This document shows, in pieces, positions 48,842-57,426 of a stretch of 64,000 nt of DNA. Numbering within the stretch: position 1 is the stretch's first letter; each line of letters begins with the position of its first letter. This DNA comes from an uncultured Bacteroidales bacterium (GTDB lineage: Bacteria; Bacteroidota; Bacteroidia; Bacteroidales; Bacteroidaceae), in the NCBI GenBank assembly GCA_902799685.1, contig CADCBO010000008.1:1-64000 (forward strand), in the 5' to 3' direction. The notes below the pieces were generated by a model. It made no database searches. It saw only the letters and a program-made list of their open reading frames with translations, and was not told where the DNA came from. The position numbers and the translations under genes were made by a program.

Positions 48842-49324
48842 ATGAATACAAAAAAGCCGGTCCAGGCTACAGACAGGATGGATTCACTTGACAGGAAAAT
48901 TCTGGGTATAATATCACAGAACGCCCGTATTCCGTTCCGTGATGTGGCTGCACAGTGCGGAGTATCGCGTGCCGCCATACACCAGCGTGTGCAGAAGATG
49001 TTTGATGACGGTGTGATTACGGGTTCAGGCTATCATGTTAATCCGCGCAGCATAGGTTACAACACCTGCACGTACGTGGGCCTTACGCTTGAAAAGGGTT
49101 CCATGTATCATCAGGTGGTATCAGAGCTGGACCAGATCCCTGAGGTGGTTGAGAGCCACTTCACGACCGGTCGCTACACCATGATGATAAAGCTTTACGC
49201 CCGTGACAATTCACACCTGATGGAGCTGATTAACGGCCGTATTCAGGAGATAAAGGGTGTTACGGCCACAGAGACTCTTATATCTCTTGATGAGAGCATC
49301 AAGAAAGAGGTTCCCATTGAATGA
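48842..49324 (+). CDS. Lrp/AsnC family transcriptional regulator
   Basis: The 160-residue protein has an N-terminal helix-turn-helix (LDRKILGIISQNARIPFRDV, then CGVSRAAIHQRVQKM, about 15-60). The C-terminal RAM/AsnC ligand-binding domain (about 75-155) has the GRYTMMIKLYARD strand. It binds DNA as a dimer or octamer in response to amino acids. The next gene, a fused peptide hydrolase, starts within its stop codon (49321-49324). It therefore probably controls its own two-gene operon and responds to an amino acid released by that enzyme. Confidence 0.92.
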   Translation: MNTKKPVQATDRMDSLDRKILGIISQNARIPFRDVAAQCGVSRAAIHQRVQKMFDDGVITGSGYHVNPRSIGYNTCTYVGLTLEKGSMYHQVVSELDQIPEVVESHFTTGRYTMMIKLYARDNSHLMELINGRIQEIKGVTATETLISLDESIKKEVPIE

Positions 49325-51144
49325 GTATGACAAAGGCTGATAAGCTTGAATCCGGGCTCCGCAGGATGGATTCCGGCATGGAGGTATTTGGTTTCCATGC
49401 TCCTGTAATAGGTATAAGCGGAAATTTCAGGGACGGTGACTGTACGCTGGCCGAGGCATATTACATGTCTGTTGTGGAGGCCGGCGGAACGCCGGTGGTG
49501 ATACCGCCCTACGATGATGAGAAAGCGTTGGTGTCATTGCTTGACACCCTGGACGGCATTGTGCTGTCGGGTGGTGCTGATATAGATCCCGGCTACCTGG
49601 GCGAAGAGCCATTGGACTGCATCTCCATTAACCCCCGTCGCGATGCGCAGGAACTGACGCTGGTACGTCTGGCAGTTGACCGTCAGATACCTGTACTGGG
49701 TATTTGCCGAGGAATTCAGGTACTTGCGGCTGCTCTGGGAGGCAGGCTTTATCAGGATATAAAGACTCAGCATGATACAGAGTGCATAGAGCACAGCCAG
49801 ACCATAGCCCGAGGGCTGCCGTCACATGATGTCAGGCTGGTGAAAGATTCTTTGTTGCATAGGTTATTCGGCCAGGAGACTTTGGCGGTGAACTCTTTCC
49901 ATCATCAGGCGGTAAAGGAGGTTCCTACGGGGTTCCGCGTTACGGCTACGGCTCCCGACGGCATAATTGAGGGTATGGAATCTATCGCATTCCGGACCAT
50001 TCTGGGCGTACAGTGGCATCCGGAGTGTTTCCTGCTGGAGAATGACCGCACAATGATGCCCATATTCAACTGGCTGATAGAGCAGGCTGCATTGTTCCGT
50101 AGGGCCAGGAATCTGCACCGCAGGACTTTAATACTGGACAGCCATTGTGACAGTCCCATGTTCTTTGACAAAGGGGCTCATTTCAATATTAAGAATCCCG
50201 GTGTTACCGTTGAGTATGACTATGTGGGTGAACCGTCGCCCGATGGCAGCCCCACGTTCAGCTATAACCCGCTGGTGGATCTGCACAAGATGACTGTCGG
50301 CCGTCTGGACGCCAGTTTCATGGTGGCATACCTTAAGCAGCATGAACGTGACGCGGAGTCTCTGAAGGCAGCAACGGCTAAGGCAGACCGTCTGCTCACT
50401 CTCATAGACGATCGGATAGGTGAATGTGCGGGCTACGCGGCCATAGCAACCACCCCCGATGAGCTGTGGCGCAACAAGTTCATGGGCGTGAAGTCTGTGG
50501 TAAAGGGTATTGAGAACGGTTATGCAGTAGGGCTTGACATAGATAATGTGGACCGTTTCCGCAGCCGCGGTGTGGCATACATGACGCTGTGCCATAACGG
50601 CGACAACGATATATGTGACTCACACAAGGGCAATAATGAGCATAACGGGCTTTCGGCATTCGGAAAACGCGTGGTGGAGCGCATGAACAGGGTGGGGATG
50701 ATGGTTGACCTGTCACATGCATCCGAAAAGAGTTTCTGGGATGCTCTGGAGTGCAGCAGCAAACCTATTATATGCTCGCATTCATCAAGCCGTGCGCTGT
50801 GTGACCATACCCGTAACCTTACCGATGAGCAGATGCGTGCCCTTGCGGCAAGTGGAGGTGTGGCTCAGGTATGCCTGTACAGCGGTTTCCTTAAGAAAGG
50901 CGGCGCCGCTACGGTAGATGATGCCGTACGTCACATAATGCATATGATTGACGTGATGGGCGTGGAGCATGTGGGTATAGGCTCTGATTTTGACGGCGGA
51001 GGCGGACTGCCCGGTCTGGAGGATGCGTCATGGTTTGTGAGCCTGACCGAGCGGCTTATGGCTCAGGGCTTGAGTGACATGGAACTGTCACTCGTCTGGG
51101 GTAGGAACTTCCTGAATGTCTGGAGCGCTAACATCGGCGTCTGA
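49321..51144 (+). CDS. Fused C26 gamma-glutamyl hydrolase and M19 membrane-dipeptidase
   Basis: The 607-residue protein joins two enzymes. Residues 28-262 are a class I glutamine-amidotransferase-like C26/PuuD domain with catalytic Cys129 (LGICRGIQV) and the HxE pair His233/Glu235 (GVQWHPE). Residues 268-600 are an M19 renal-dipeptidase-like domain with metal motif HxD (His275, Asp277), DLSHAS, CSHSSSRA and GIGSDFDG. There is no signal peptide, so it should be cytoplasmic. It may remove gamma-Glu and then split the remaining dipeptide. Its last 57 bp overlap the convergent lipoprotein gene. Confidence 0.9.
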   Translation: MSMTKADKLESGLRRMDSGMEVFGFHAPVIGISGNFRDGDCTLAEAYYMSVVEAGGTPVVIPPYDDEKALVSLLDTLDGIVLSGGADIDPGYLGEEPLDCISINPRRDAQELTLVRLAVDRQIPVLGICRGIQVLAAALGGRLYQDIKTQHDTECIEHSQTIARGLPSHDVRLVKDSLLHRLFGQETLAVNSFHHQAVKEVPTGFRVTATAPDGIIEGMESIAFRTILGVQWHPECFLLENDRTMMPIFNWLIEQAALFRRARNLHRRTLILDSHCDSPMFFDKGAHFNIKNPGVTVEYDYVGEPSPDGSPTFSYNPLVDLHKMTVGRLDASFMVAYLKQHERDAESLKAATAKADRLLTLIDDRIGECAGYAAIATTPDELWRNKFMGVKSVVKGIENGYAVGLDIDNVDRFRSRGVAYMTLCHNGDNDICDSHKGNNEHNGLSAFGKRVVERMNRVGMMVDLSHASEKSFWDALECSSKPIICSHSSSRALCDHTRNLTDEQMRALAASGGVAQVCLYSGFLKKGGAATVDDAVRHIMHMIDVMGVEHVGIGSDFDGGGGLPGLEDASWFVSLTERLMAQGLSDMELSLVWGRNFLNVWSANIGV

Positions 51145-53202
51145 GGCTTTCTTACTAGCCTTTGCCTTCTCTCTGATGGCGCGGTATTTCTCCTTGTTTT
51201 TCTCCCGGCGTTCCTTGCGTTCCTGACGCTTGCTCTCTTTCTTTTTCTTTTCTGATTCTATCTGCTTGGCCTTCTTCTCCAGGCGTTCCACGTTCTTCTT
51301 GTGGACGTCGGCTTTTTTCTTCTGGCTCTTCTGCTTGATAAGTTCGTCAGGTTTCTGCTGGTAGATGGGCAGTTCCCGTACGTTCCAGGCTTCAGTCTCA
51401 TGAGTCCAGTCCTGCTTGAGTGCCATACTCCTCTTTACAAACCAAACGCTCTCAGGCTGTCGTTTCTCGTCATAATCTCCTATGTCCCATTTGCCGTTGC
51501 CGTTGGCATCGTCAAACATGGATATGAAATATGTTGAAGGCTGCAGAAGGAAGAAATCCACGCTTGAGCCTTCCAGCCGGCCGCTCCTTACAGTCTTTCC
51601 CTTGTTGTCATGCAGGCGTACAACATAGCTTGGCTTGGGGTTTGCCACATTGACTGTGAGTGTGCTGTACAGATCCAGGGCATTGAATTTGAGAGTGGAT
51701 TCAATATGGTCATTATGCAGTCCGTAAAGTCCCCTTACACTGGCCGAGTCTATTTCTATCTTGAATGACTGTTCTGGTTTCCATTCGGCATAGATATCAT
51801 ATCTGAGTATGTCAATGGTATCATGTTCTATCTCAAAGGGTACAGGCTCCCATACGGTATCATTCTTGAGATAAATGTGTATGGCGGAATCAGAGAGGAA
51901 CGTAACAGGCTCCTGGAATGTCAGCTTTACATCTGCATATAAGCTCATTGAATTGCCCGATGTCAGTTTGGAGCTCAGGAACTTGGTCTTGGGCTCCAGC
52001 AGACGTGCTATGCCCACTGAGTCACCGGCACGTTCAAGGCGGCGTATCTGTTTGTCCAGTTCTTTCTGGTCATCCTCGGCCTTTCGGGCCTGCTCTTTCA
52101 GTATGCGCTCCCTGGTCTTCTTGGGTACAAGGTTCAGGGTGTCGGTCTTGAGTGACAGCGTATTTGTGGTGTCAGTGCCAAGATATGTCACGCTCAGGCT
52201 CAGGGTATCCATGTAATAGGTCATGGTATCCTTCATCCAGAACGTAAGGGTGTCATATCTGGCAGTATGCTGTATTATGTAAGCGTCGGATTCGTCAAAA
52301 TTCAGGCCTTTTATCTTTGGCATGGAGTCCAGCGGGAGTGCAAACCTGAGAGTGAACTTTTCATGTGTCTGGCGTTCGGCTCCGGTCATATACTGCTGTA
52401 CAGGCTGGGGGGTGAAAGCCAAGAGCGTTATGTCATTTGGCAGATACTGTGTATAAGCCACAAGCATGGTGGTGTCAACACCGCCCTGAGCGTTGAAAAT
52501 GGTGTCCTCCCTGTAACGTATCTCCTGGCTGGGTACTATCACGGAGTCCATCCAGGCTATCATCTCGTTACGCTGAGAGTAGCTGAATGTCTGGTCCATG
52601 TCTTTTACGGCATAGATCCGGTATGTACCGGGAGCGATTCCGCGTACGGTAAAGTGTCCGTCCGCATCGGTACGTGATACCCTTTCAAACTGCTTTGTGG
52701 TGAAAGCTGAGTCTGCCAGGTCGCTGTGCAGGCCTACGGTTATGCCTTTCAAAGGCTCCAGGTCCTGGGCATTGAGCACGTAACCCGATACCTCAAGAGT
52801 GTCTATGGCATCGCCGGTGCTGAAACGGAAACAGAAGTCACCTAACGGGTTGCCTTCATTGTTATCTACAATGCCGTCAGAAAAGTCTATGGAATAGGTG
52901 GTGTTGGGCTTGAGTGAGTCAAAGAGTTCCACCTGGATTTTCTTGCCCGTGACCTTTATCTCAGGCTGCTCTGTCTGGGGTGGTGATATAACCACCTTCT
53001 CGTTGGCGTTTTCAAGCTTTATGAACTCATTGAAGTCTATGGTGACCTTTTTTGTCTTGACTCCCGTGGCGCCGTTTTTGGGGCTGCTGCCGGTTATGCG
53101 CGGAGGAGTTTCGTCATAGCCGCCTCCGTCGGGATTACCTATGGATGCACAACCCGACAATGCGGCAAAGGCCATTATGGCCAATGCCGCATTGTGTATC
53201 AT
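51088..53202 (-). CDS. Ig-like (Big_5) domain lipoprotein with basic coiled-coil tail
   Basis: The 704-residue protein begins at the ATG at 53202, with lipobox ALSGCASI (Cys17), and has a bacterial Ig-like Big_5 domain (about 30-125: PPRITGSSPKNGATGVK). A carboxypeptidase-like or SdrD-type beta domain follows (about 130-240: GYVLNAQDLEPLKGITV). After a long beta region comes a Lys/Glu/Arg-rich helical tail (about 615-685). The function is unknown. It lies 28 bp behind fabF. The open frame extends upstream to 53325, but that would overlap fabF and lose the signal peptide. Confidence 0.82.
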   Translation of the reverse strand: MIHNAALAIMAFAALSGCASIGNPDGGGYDETPPRITGSSPKNGATGVKTKKVTIDFNEFIKLENANEKVVISPPQTEQPEIKVTGKKIQVELFDSLKPNTTYSIDFSDGIVDNNEGNPLGDFCFRFSTGDAIDTLEVSGYVLNAQDLEPLKGITVGLHSDLADSAFTTKQFERVSRTDADGHFTVRGIAPGTYRIYAVKDMDQTFSYSQRNEMIAWMDSVIVPSQEIRYREDTIFNAQGGVDTTMLVAYTQYLPNDITLLAFTPQPVQQYMTGAERQTHEKFTLRFALPLDSMPKIKGLNFDESDAYIIQHTARYDTLTFWMKDTMTYYMDTLSLSVTYLGTDTTNTLSLKTDTLNLVPKKTRERILKEQARKAEDDQKELDKQIRRLERAGDSVGIARLLEPKTKFLSSKLTSGNSMSLYADVKLTFQEPVTFLSDSAIHIYLKNDTVWEPVPFEIEHDTIDILRYDIYAEWKPEQSFKIEIDSASVRGLYGLHNDHIESTLKFNALDLYSTLTVNVANPKPSYVVRLHDNKGKTVRSGRLEGSSVDFFLLQPSTYFISMFDDANGNGKWDIGDYDEKRQPESVWFVKRSMALKQDWTHETEAWNVRELPIYQQKPDELIKQKSQKKKADVHKKNVERLEKKAKQIESEKKKKESKRQERKERREKNKEKYRAIREKAKASKKASDADVSAPDIQEVPTPDE

Positions 53203-53230
53203 ACGGGTTATGTGGCTTGGACTGCTCAAG

Positions 53231-54505
53231 TCAGTTATTGAACTTCTTGAATATGACGCACGAGTTGTGTCCGCCGAATCCGAATGTATTGGACAGTCCG
53301 GCGCGAACTTCTCTCTTTTGCGCATGGTTAAAGGTAAAGTTCATGCGGTAGTCAATCTGCTCGTCCTCATCGCCATCCTCATGATTGATTGTGGGCGGGA
53401 TGATATTGTTCTTGACGGCCAGCACTGTGGCAATTGCCTCAATAACTCCGGCACCACCCAACAGATGACCGGTCATTGATTTGGTTGAACTCAGGTTCAT
53501 GTCATACACATGGTCTCCGAACACAGCCTTGATGGCCTTGCATTCCGCAATGTCGCCAAGCGGCGTGGAGGTTCCGTGCATATTGATATAGTCTATGTCC
53601 TCCGGTTTCATACCTGCATCGTCCAGTGCCTCCTGCATGACACGGATAGCTCCGGCACCTTCAGGATCGGGGGCTGTCATGTGGTATGCATCGGCGGTGG
53701 CTCCCCAGCCTGCTACCTCGGCGTAGATCTTTGCGCCTCGGGCCACTGCATGTCCGTACTCTTCAAGTATGAGTATGCCTCCTCCCTCACCCAGTACGAA
53801 TCCGTCACGGCTGGCGCTCATGGGGCGCGATGCCGTAAGTGGAGTGTCATTACGGGTGGAGAGTGCATGCATCACTCCAAAACCTACTATTCCGCAATCG
53901 CCCAGTGCTGCCTCGGCACCGCCAGTAACAATTACGTTGGCTTTACCCAGGCGTATCATGTTCACGGCATCGATGATGGCGTGAGTGCTTGATGCGCAGG
54001 CCGATGATGTGGCATAGTTGGGTCCTTTGAACTTGTACATGATGGATATGAGTCCTGATGCAATGGAGCCAAGTATGCGCGGTACAAAGAACGGGGTGAC
54101 TTTGAGTTCCTGACCAAGTTTCTTCTGTTCATGGATGGTATCTATACCCTCCTCAAAGGAGTCAACTCCACCCATACCGAATCCCAGGATCACGCCTATG
54201 CGGTTAAGGTCCTCTTTATCAAGCTCAAGGGCCGAGTCATTTATGGCCTGGACTGCCGAAGCTACGGCAAACTGGCTGTATTTGTCAAGTTTGCGGGCCT
54301 CCTTGCGGTCCATATATGCGCTTATGTCAAAGTCCTTGACCTGACAACCTATCTTGACCTTGGTCTGTATGGTGTTGGTGTCGAAATTGGTAATGAGACC
54401 GGCGCCGCTCACTCCCGTCAGGGCATTTTCCCAAAATTCAGGGATAGAATTACCCAGAGGGTTGACGGTCCCCAGTCCGGTTACGACAACTCTTTTAAGA
54501 TCCAT
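53231..54505 (-). CDS. fabF: Beta-ketoacyl-ACP synthase II
   Basis: The 424-residue KAS II condenses acyl-ACP with malonyl-ACP in fatty-acid elongation. The catalytic Cys lies in TSSACASSTHAI, and the two His residues in NMHGTSTPLGD and SMTGHLLGGAG. The motif SNTFGFGGHNSCVIF closes the protein. It follows acpP by 24 bp, the usual acpP-fabF order, so carrier and condensing enzyme are made together. Confidence 0.97.
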   Translation of the reverse strand: MDLKRVVVTGLGTVNPLGNSIPEFWENALTGVSGAGLITNFDTNTIQTKVKIGCQVKDFDISAYMDRKEARKLDKYSQFAVASAVQAINDSALELDKEDLNRIGVILGFGMGGVDSFEEGIDTIHEQKKLGQELKVTPFFVPRILGSIASGLISIMYKFKGPNYATSSACASSTHAIIDAVNMIRLGKANVIVTGGAEAALGDCGIVGFGVMHALSTRNDTPLTASRPMSASRDGFVLGEGGGILILEEYGHAVARGAKIYAEVAGWGATADAYHMTAPDPEGAGAIRVMQEALDDAGMKPEDIDYINMHGTSTPLGDIAECKAIKAVFGDHVYDMNLSSTKSMTGHLLGGAGVIEAIATVLAVKNNIIPPTINHEDGDEDEQIDYRMNFTFNHAQKREVRAGLSNTFGFGGHNSCVIFKKFNN

Positions 54506-54529
54506 GATGTATGGAAGAAGATTGCTGTA

Positions 54530-54775
54530 TTACTTTGAAGCTGCCTGGCTGATGAGTTCGATAGCCTCACCTACGGTTGTGATCTTCTCGGCCTGGTCAT
54601 CGGGAATTGAAATGCCGAACTCCTTCTCAAACTCCATGATGAGCTCTACGGTGTCCAGTGAATCTGCACCCAGGTCAGCTGCGAAACTAGCCTCGGGAGT
54701 AACCTCTGATGCCTCTACACCAAGTTTGTCAACGATGATAGCCTGAACTCTCTCTGCAATCTGTGAATCTGCCAT
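54530..54775 (-). CDS. acpP: Acyl carrier protein
   Basis: This is an acidic helical protein of about 80 residues with the phosphopantetheine attachment site [12 protein letters not shown]. It shuttles acyl chains in fatty-acid synthesis. The ATG at 54775 ([20 protein letters not shown]) is used; the frame is open upstream to 54877, but that would add an unconserved extension and run past the promoter. A complete promoter precedes it. Confidence 0.96.
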   Translation of the reverse strand: MADSQIAERVQAIIVDKLGVEASEVTPEASFAADLGADSLDTVELIMEFEKEFGISIPDDQAEKITTVGEAIELISQAASK

Positions 54776-54811
54776 AATTGTAATTTTAAAATTAGATAAT
54801 GAATTTGGGTG

Positions 54812-54843
54812 CAAAGAAACCCATTTTAGCCAAGCGTCACAAA
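54812..54843 (-). promoter_or_regulatory. Promoter of acpP-fabF
   Basis: Minus-strand TTTG (54843-54840), a 20-bp spacer and TTTCTTTG (54819-54812) form a -33 box and a 7/8 match to the -7 box. The -7 box ends 36 bp before the acpP ATG. Confidence 0.6.
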
Positions 54844-54915
54844 TAATGCAAAACCAAAACGGAGCTTGTGTGCACAAATACCGCTAATGTGTGTAATGTG
54901 ATTTGGGCCGTAATG

Positions 54916-54947
54916 GTTGTCTATTCAGAAAAATACCGCTATTTTTG
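54916..54947 (+). promoter_or_regulatory. Promoter of the DUF4254-glycosyltransferase operon
   Basis: GTTG (54916-54919), a 20-bp spacer and TATTTTTG (54940-54947) fit the Bacteroidota promoter with one mismatch in the -33 box. The ATG at 54974 is 26 bp downstream. An alternative TTG start at 54917 would lie inside the promoter. Confidence 0.6.
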
Positions 54948-54973
54948 CAACACTAAAAGAACAGACTGCTATA

Positions 54974-55588
54974 ATGACATTCAGCCAGGAAAGTTTCGCG
55001 GTTTTTGAACGTGCCATATCGGACTATCACAAACTTGATAATGTGGATACTCCCATAGCTAATCCGTATAAGGACAAGAGCATAGAGTCTTGGCTCTATC
55101 TCAAGAACTGGATTGATACCGTGCAGTGGCATCTGGAGGACATTATCCGCGACCCTGAGATTGATCCCGTAAAGGCTCTTGCCATTAAGCGCAGGATTGA
55201 CCGTTCCAATCAGGACCGTACCGATATAGTGGAGCTCATAGACAGCTATTTCCTGGAAAAGTTCAGTGGCGTGACTACATTGCCTGGCGCCACCATAAAC
55301 ACCGAGAGCCCTGCGTGGGCTGTTGACCGTCTGTCTATCCTGGCGCTCAAGATTTTCCACATGAGGATTGAGGCGGAGCGTACCGATACCTCTGCCAGCC
55401 AGCAGCAACGTTGCCGGGATAAACTTGCCGTGCTCATGGAGCAGAAGAAAGATCTCTCCAATGCTATAGACATGCTGCTTGACGATATGTCTGCCGGGCG
55501 CAAGTACATGAAGGTCTATAAGCAGATGAAGATGTACAACGACCCTACTCTTAACCCTGTTCTATACGGACAGAATGGCCCAAAATAA
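54974..55588 (+). CDS. DUF4254 protein
   Basis: This 204-residue, mostly helical protein of the DUF4254 family begins MTFSQESFAVFERAISDYHKL. It has no signal peptide or membrane segment. The function is unknown. The gene overlaps the downstream GT9 glycosyltransferase gene by 14 bp, and in Bacteroidota the pair commonly occurs together, so a role in lipopolysaccharide core assembly is a contextual guess. It is read from a good promoter. Confidence 0.82.
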   Translation: MTFSQESFAVFERAISDYHKLDNVDTPIANPYKDKSIESWLYLKNWIDTVQWHLEDIIRDPEIDPVKALAIKRRIDRSNQDRTDIVELIDSYFLEKFSGVTTLPGATINTESPAWAVDRLSILALKIFHMRIEAERTDTSASQQQRCRDKLAVLMEQKKDLSNAIDMLLDDMSAGRKYMKVYKQMKMYNDPTLNPVLYGQNGPK

Positions 55589-56642
55589 ACCTCCTAAATA
55601 CAAAAATGTTCTTCTGATACGCTTCTCCGCAATAGGAGACGTGGCAATGACCGTGCCGGTAATCCAGTCTCTTGCTGAGGCATATCCGGATGTGCATTTC
55701 ACCATGCTCTCAAGCGTGAGGTTTGCCCCGTTCTTCAGTCAGATGCCGGGCAACGTAAGTTTCATGGGGGTGGACCTTAAGAAGGATTATCACGGGTTCG
55801 GGGCCATGTTCAGGCTTTTTCGTCAGCTCCGTAGGAAACATTTTGATGCTGTAGCTGATTTGCATGGGGTTTTACGTACTACGGCACTTTCAATCTTCTT
55901 CAGGTTGAGTTTCAGAAGGGTATGCCGGATCAAAAAGGACCGTCGCTCAAGAAAGCGCCTTATCCGCCGTAGGAACAAGGACCTGACACCCCGAATTACA
56001 TCGTTTGACCGTTACTGCCTGGTGTTGCAGAGACTGGGTTTCAGGTTTGATATCAGTTTCCGTTCCATATTCGGTGAGGGTAAGGGTGATTTGTCATCCA
56101 TAAAAGGTCTTGTGGGTGACAAGGATTGTCCGTGGATTGGTATTGCGCCGTTTGCCGCCCATGAAGGTAAGATTTATCCTCTATATCTGATGGAGGAGGT
56201 TGTGGCACAGATAGACTCGGCCTGTGTGTGCCGTCAGTTTGTTTTCGCTTACGGTAGGGAACGGGCTCTGGTGCAGGAGTGGGCCGATAAATACCGCTCT
56301 GTGGAGATAATAGATACCCGTCTGGGTATGGCCGGCGAACTTGTGCTCATGAGTCACATGCAGGTGATGCTGGCTATGGATTCTTCAAACATGCATCTGG
56401 CATCGCTCACCGGAACGCCGGTGGTTTCAATATGGGGTGCCACTCATCCTGCTGCCGGGTTCATGGGTTGGGGGCAGAAACCTGACGATTGCATCCAACT
56501 GGAACTGCCCTGCCGTCCGTGCTCCATCTACGGCAAGAAAGAGTGCATCTACAGCGATTACCGCTGCCTTACCGGCATCGATCCAGACATCGTCTTCAAC
56601 AAAGTCAGAAAGTACACAGTAGGGACGGTTCCTTCTGTGTAA
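55575..56642 (+). CDS. Glycosyltransferase family 9 (heptosyltransferase-like)
   Basis: The 355-residue protein has the GT9/heptosyltransferase fold. The N-terminus VLLIRFSAIGDVAMTVPVIQSL is canonical, and the donor-binding half has MLAMDSSNMHLASLTGTPVVSIWGATHP. It probably adds a sugar to the LPS core from ADP- or NDP-sugar. The last eight residues (TVGTVPSV) and the stop codon come from the REP-like unit at 56613-56641, so the C-terminus appears to have been altered by insertion of that repeat. Confidence 0.9.
   Translation: MAQNKPPKYKNVLLIRFSAIGDVAMTVPVIQSLAEAYPDVHFTMLSSVRFAPFFSQMPGNVSFMGVDLKKDYHGFGAMFRLFRQLRRKHFDAVADLHGVLRTTALSIFFRLSFRRVCRIKKDRRSRKRLIRRRNKDLTPRITSFDRYCLVLQRLGFRFDISFRSIFGEGKGDLSSIKGLVGDKDCPWIGIAPFAAHEGKIYPLYLMEEVVAQIDSACVCRQFVFAYGRERALVQEWADKYRSVEIIDTRLGMAGELVLMSHMQVMLAMDSSNMHLASLTGTPVVSIWGATHPAAGFMGWGQKPDDCIQLELPCRPCSIYGKKECIYSDYRCLTGIDPDIVFNKVRKYTVGTVPSV
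56613..56641 (+). repeat. REP-like unit, copy A
   Basis: This 29-bp unit starts TACACAGTAGGGACGGTTCC and ends TTCTGTGTA; its ends ACACAG and CTGTGT pair. It encodes the last residues and most of the stop codon of the GT9 gene. Copy B at 56804-56832 is the inverted form with a single mismatch. The core GGGACGGTTC is shared with 21204-21265. Confidence 0.85.
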
Positions 56643-56660
56643 GAAACTTCCTAAGTGAAC

Positions 56661-56793
56661 AGAACTTTTTGGGGTATCGGTATCGGAAACCGTCGCCACC
56701 CTCGGCGCGTAAGAGGGAGGGGCCCGCTCCGTAGGAGTGGGAGGGAGAGCGCATTAGCGCGAAGTTTCAGATACTGATACCCCAAAAAGTTCT
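56661..56793. repeat. 133-bp palindromic element with 30-bp inverted ends
   Basis: Arms 56661-56690 (starting AGAACTTTTTGGGGTATC) and 56764-56793 are 30-bp inverted repeats with two mismatches. The GC-rich interior contains smaller hairpins, including CCCGCTCC/GGAGTGGG (near 56723-56742) and GCGC-ATTA-GCGC (near 56749-56760). It lies between the two REP-like units and looks like a separate MITE-like or structured-RNA element. No reading frame of note occurs inside. Confidence 0.75.
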
Positions 56794-56802
56794 CTCGGAA
56801 AA

Positions 56803-57426
56803 CTACACAGAAGAAACCGTCCCTACTGTGTACTCTGGGAATTCAGGTCCCATGTTGAAGAGGAGGTCCACTGCACTCAGGTTAGCCTGGAATCCGTACT
56901 TTTGTCTGAACACCTGCCAATAAGGACGGGGATTCTCCGGCTCATTTATGCCGGGCTCTATCATATCCCTCAGATCCAGAACATTCGGATCCTTTTTTTT
57001 GTATGATTCGGTCAGTCTCAGTTGCTTATTTATGCCAGCCAGTTCCATTATCCGCATGGTAAGCTCCATATTGAAGTCCAGCAGGAACTCATACTTCTTT
57101 TCATAAAAAGGCAGGAAATCATCCTGATAGTACATGAAAAAAGGGCTGTTCATATATGCCGATTCCAGGGCGTTCCAGTGCTGGTGCCGCCAATCCCCAT
57201 GGTCACTTATGCGCACGTCTTTCATAAGTTGTTTGGGGCCGTCCGGTTTGACTACCGGTATTGTTAATGTCTGCTTGCCGCCGGCAGTGGCTATAACACA
57301 ACGGTTACGGTATGTCTGCTTGCAGTAGTTGTCATACTGCTCTATAACAACATCACCGCCGTTTTTGATGGCGGTGAAGAAACTGACAGGCGGCAGGTAT
57401 GCCGAGCAGAGCAGGGTTGTTTCCAT
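56803..57426 (-). CDS. WbqC-like family protein
   Basis: The 207-residue protein begins METTLLCSAYLPPVSFFTAI and contains the WbqC features QTYRNRCVIATAGGKQTLTIPV, DWRHQHWNALESAYMNSPFF and a closing LSAVDLLFNMGPE. The family is linked to O-antigen or polysaccharide loci, but its reaction is not established. Its ATG overlaps the lepB stop by one base (TGATG). Its last residues TVGTVSSV and TAG stop come from REP-like copy B, mirroring the GT9 gene on the other strand. Confidence 0.87.
   Translation of the reverse strand: METTLLCSAYLPPVSFFTAIKNGGDVVIEQYDNYCKQTYRNRCVIATAGGKQTLTIPVVKPDGPKQLMKDVRISDHGDWRHQHWNALESAYMNSPFFMYYQDDFLPFYEKKYEFLLDFNMELTMRIMELAGINKQLRLTESYKKKDPNVLDLRDMIEPGINEPENPRPYWQVFRQKYGFQANLSAVDLLFNMGPEFPEYTVGTVSSV
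56804..56832 (-). repeat. REP-like unit, copy B (inverted)
   Basis: On the minus strand this reads TACACAGTAGGGACGGTTTC then TTCTGTGTA, 28 of 29 bases identical to copy A at 56613-56641. It encodes the C-terminal residues of the WbqC-like protein. Confidence 0.85.
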
